From: Cyclobacteriaceae bacterium
GTDB lineage: Bacteria > Bacteroidota > Bacteroidia > Cytophagales > Cyclobacteriaceae
DNA: 64,000 bases
Assembly: GCA_028281285.1 (NCBI GenBank)
Contig: JANQKF010000033.1
Location: 1 to 64,000 of the forward strand
Direction of reading: 5' to 3'
Shown: positions 62,960 to 64,000 of the stretch, in pieces
Layout: every line of letters begins with the position of its first letter
Position numbering within the stretch: position 1 is the first letter of the stretch
Notes under the pieces: model-generated
Told to the model about the DNA's origin: nothing
The model's database searches: none
Seen by the model: the letters and a program-made list of their open reading frames with translations, nothing else
Program-made: the position numbers and the translations under genes

Positions 62960-64000
62960 TTACTTATCAATGAACAACTCTATTAAATCAAAATAGATGC
63001 CATTGTAGGACAAGTTTGAGATATTTCCTGTAATCGCCAAGACAGTTTCTGAATCTTTGTGAATAAGAAACATGGTAGATCCTCCTACAGACCCACCACT
63101 ATGACCATAGTAGGTGTTGCCGTCATGCCTTTTATACGTTCTCCAGCCAATACCATAGTTAGTGTCTTTACCATTGGCCATCTTTTGAGACCTCATCCAT
63201 TCATCCAGTGTGGATTGTTTTAAAAAACCGGCTTTCATATGTGCCTGACCAAACTTGCAAAGGTCTTCTGTGGTACCTATGAATCCTCCACCTGCCCATT
63301 TATAGCTATTATCAACGACAGGAGCCAATCGCACACCTGATTCGTTTCCCCGGCTGGATCGGACATAGAATTTCGTTCTGTTTGGCCATTCCTTTAACAT
63401 GTCTTCCGCCACAGTATTGTTCATTTCAAGGGCATCGAAAACACTTTCTTGCATAAACTGTAGGAAATCTTGCCCGGTCTGGAGAAAAGTCCCCCCGCTG
63501 GCATTTGCCTTTTCCATTGCCACAGAAATCAGGTTCCATCCATAACTGGAATAGGAATATTCAGTACCCGGTTTATTGATCAGAGGATCATTCATGAAAA
63601 TGGCCAGGCCGTCAGTAACGGTTGGATAGTTTTTTGAACTCTGAAACTCTCCTGGTTTGTAATGTCGGATGCCTGCAAGATGTCCGGCCAACAGTCTTAG
63701 GGTGATCTTGTGTTTTTTCTGTGGCCACATGGGTACATACTTTTCAATTGGGACATCCAGATCAATTTTTCCTTGTTCGTAAAGTAAAGCCAATCCGGCA
63801 GCTGTGACGGTCTTCGATACACTACCAATCCTGAATTGTGTTTTGGCAGGATCTACGGGTACTTCTGCTTCCAGGTCAGCATAACCAAAGCCCTTTGAGT
63901 AGACCAGTTCTCCCTTTTGCGATACGCTCATTGCTAAGCCAGGAACCCGGGATTCCTTTACAAAGACCTCGAGCTTTTCGGTAACTTGTTCCTCAACAGA
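62960..64000 (-). CDS. Serine hydrolase, beta-lactamase class C family (5' end outside window)
   Basis: At least 347 codons; the frame stays open to the right edge, and residues just before the first internal ATG (63931) read VTEKLEVFVKESRVPGLAMS, the usual start of this domain, so the real start is beyond the window. The motifs are SxxK in IGSVSKTVTAAG, YxS in YSYSSYGWNL and HxG in YGHSGGSVGG. It is a paralogue in family, not a close copy, of the enzyme at 28443-29561. Probable periplasmic or secreted esterase or peptidase. Confidence 0.85.
   Translation of the reverse strand, partial: SVEEQVTEKLEVFVKESRVPGLAMSVSQKGELVYSKGFGYADLEAEVPVDPAKTQFRIGSVSKTVTAAGLALLYEQGKIDLDVPIEKYVPMWPQKKHKITLRLLAGHLAGIRHYKPGEFQSSKNYPTVTDGLAIFMNDPLINKPGTEYSYSSYGWNLISVAMEKANASGGTFLQTGQDFLQFMQESVFDALEMNNTVAEDMLKEWPNRTKFYVRSSRGNESGVRLAPVVDNSYKWAGGGFIGTTEDLCKFGQAHMKAGFLKQSTLDEWMRSQKMANGKDTNYGIGWRTYKRHDGNTYYGHSGGSVGGSTMFLIHKDSETVLAITGNISNLSYNGIYFDLIELFIDK

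Noticed and set aside
1-64000. tRNA, rRNA, riboswitch or CRISPR array
   Set aside because: No cloverleaf-like segments with the T-loop GTTCRANYC context, no rRNA blocks and no regularly spaced repeats were found by eye; a covariance-model scan was not possible.

Overview
The window looks like a chromosomal segment of a Bacteroidota member, most likely Cytophagales. The signs are type IX secretion C-terminal sorting domains on giant secreted proteins, a hybrid two-component system with a seven-bladed-type sensor, a PadR plus FtsX-permease pair, a lipoprotein-rich proteome, TAnnTTTG promoter elements and moderate G+C. I see no rRNA, tRNA or CRISPR array.

Layout. 1-1.5 kb: the start of a membrane pyrophosphatase gene (cut by the window edge), then a pterin pair (folE and a PTPS/QueD enzyme). 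1.7-18 kb: a large hybrid sensor/AraC regulator divergent from a three-gene cell-surface operon (tail-collar protein, 2805-residue LamG protein, cadherin-repeat protein) that closes on a shared terminator at 18.0 kb. 18-24 kb: a compact minus-strand SUF iron-sulfur operon (sufB-C-D-S-E, a DUF59 protein, a bacilliredoxin). 24-31.4 kb: a TlpA-like lipoprotein, a membrane-bound XRE regulator with an Ntn hydrolase, a small secreted protein, a serine hydrolase and a secreted phosphoesterase. 31.4-36 kb: an accessory island downstream of the phosphoesterase, bearing three copies of that gene's 3' end, an integrase remnant, an AbiE toxin-antitoxin pair and unknown genes. 36-38 kb: a GreB-type factor and a divergent dps/oxyR oxidative-stress pair. 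38-41 kb: padR and an FtsX permease with two palindromic operators. 41-55 kb: one- or two-gene modules (DinB-like, PhzF, S9 peptidase, lipoprotein, membrane/Lcl protein, DUF5916 protein, two esterases, isochorismatase and GNAT) separated by spacers that carry several dispersed short repeats. 55-58 kb: a bacterial Roco protein (LRR-Roc-COR) with a TIR/DUF4062-like C-terminus. 58-64 kb: fadD, a hairpin cluster, a fasciclin lipoprotein, a double TonB-C lipoprotein and a second serine hydrolase running off the end.

The most unusual parts are the island at 31.4-36 kb, whose repeats look like attachment sites at the end of a host gene; the spacer repeats that bracket single genes between 41 and 55 kb; and the Roco-TIR-like protein, whose architecture fits a sensor/effector such as an immune protein. 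All functional assignments come from reading motifs by eye; no database search was run.
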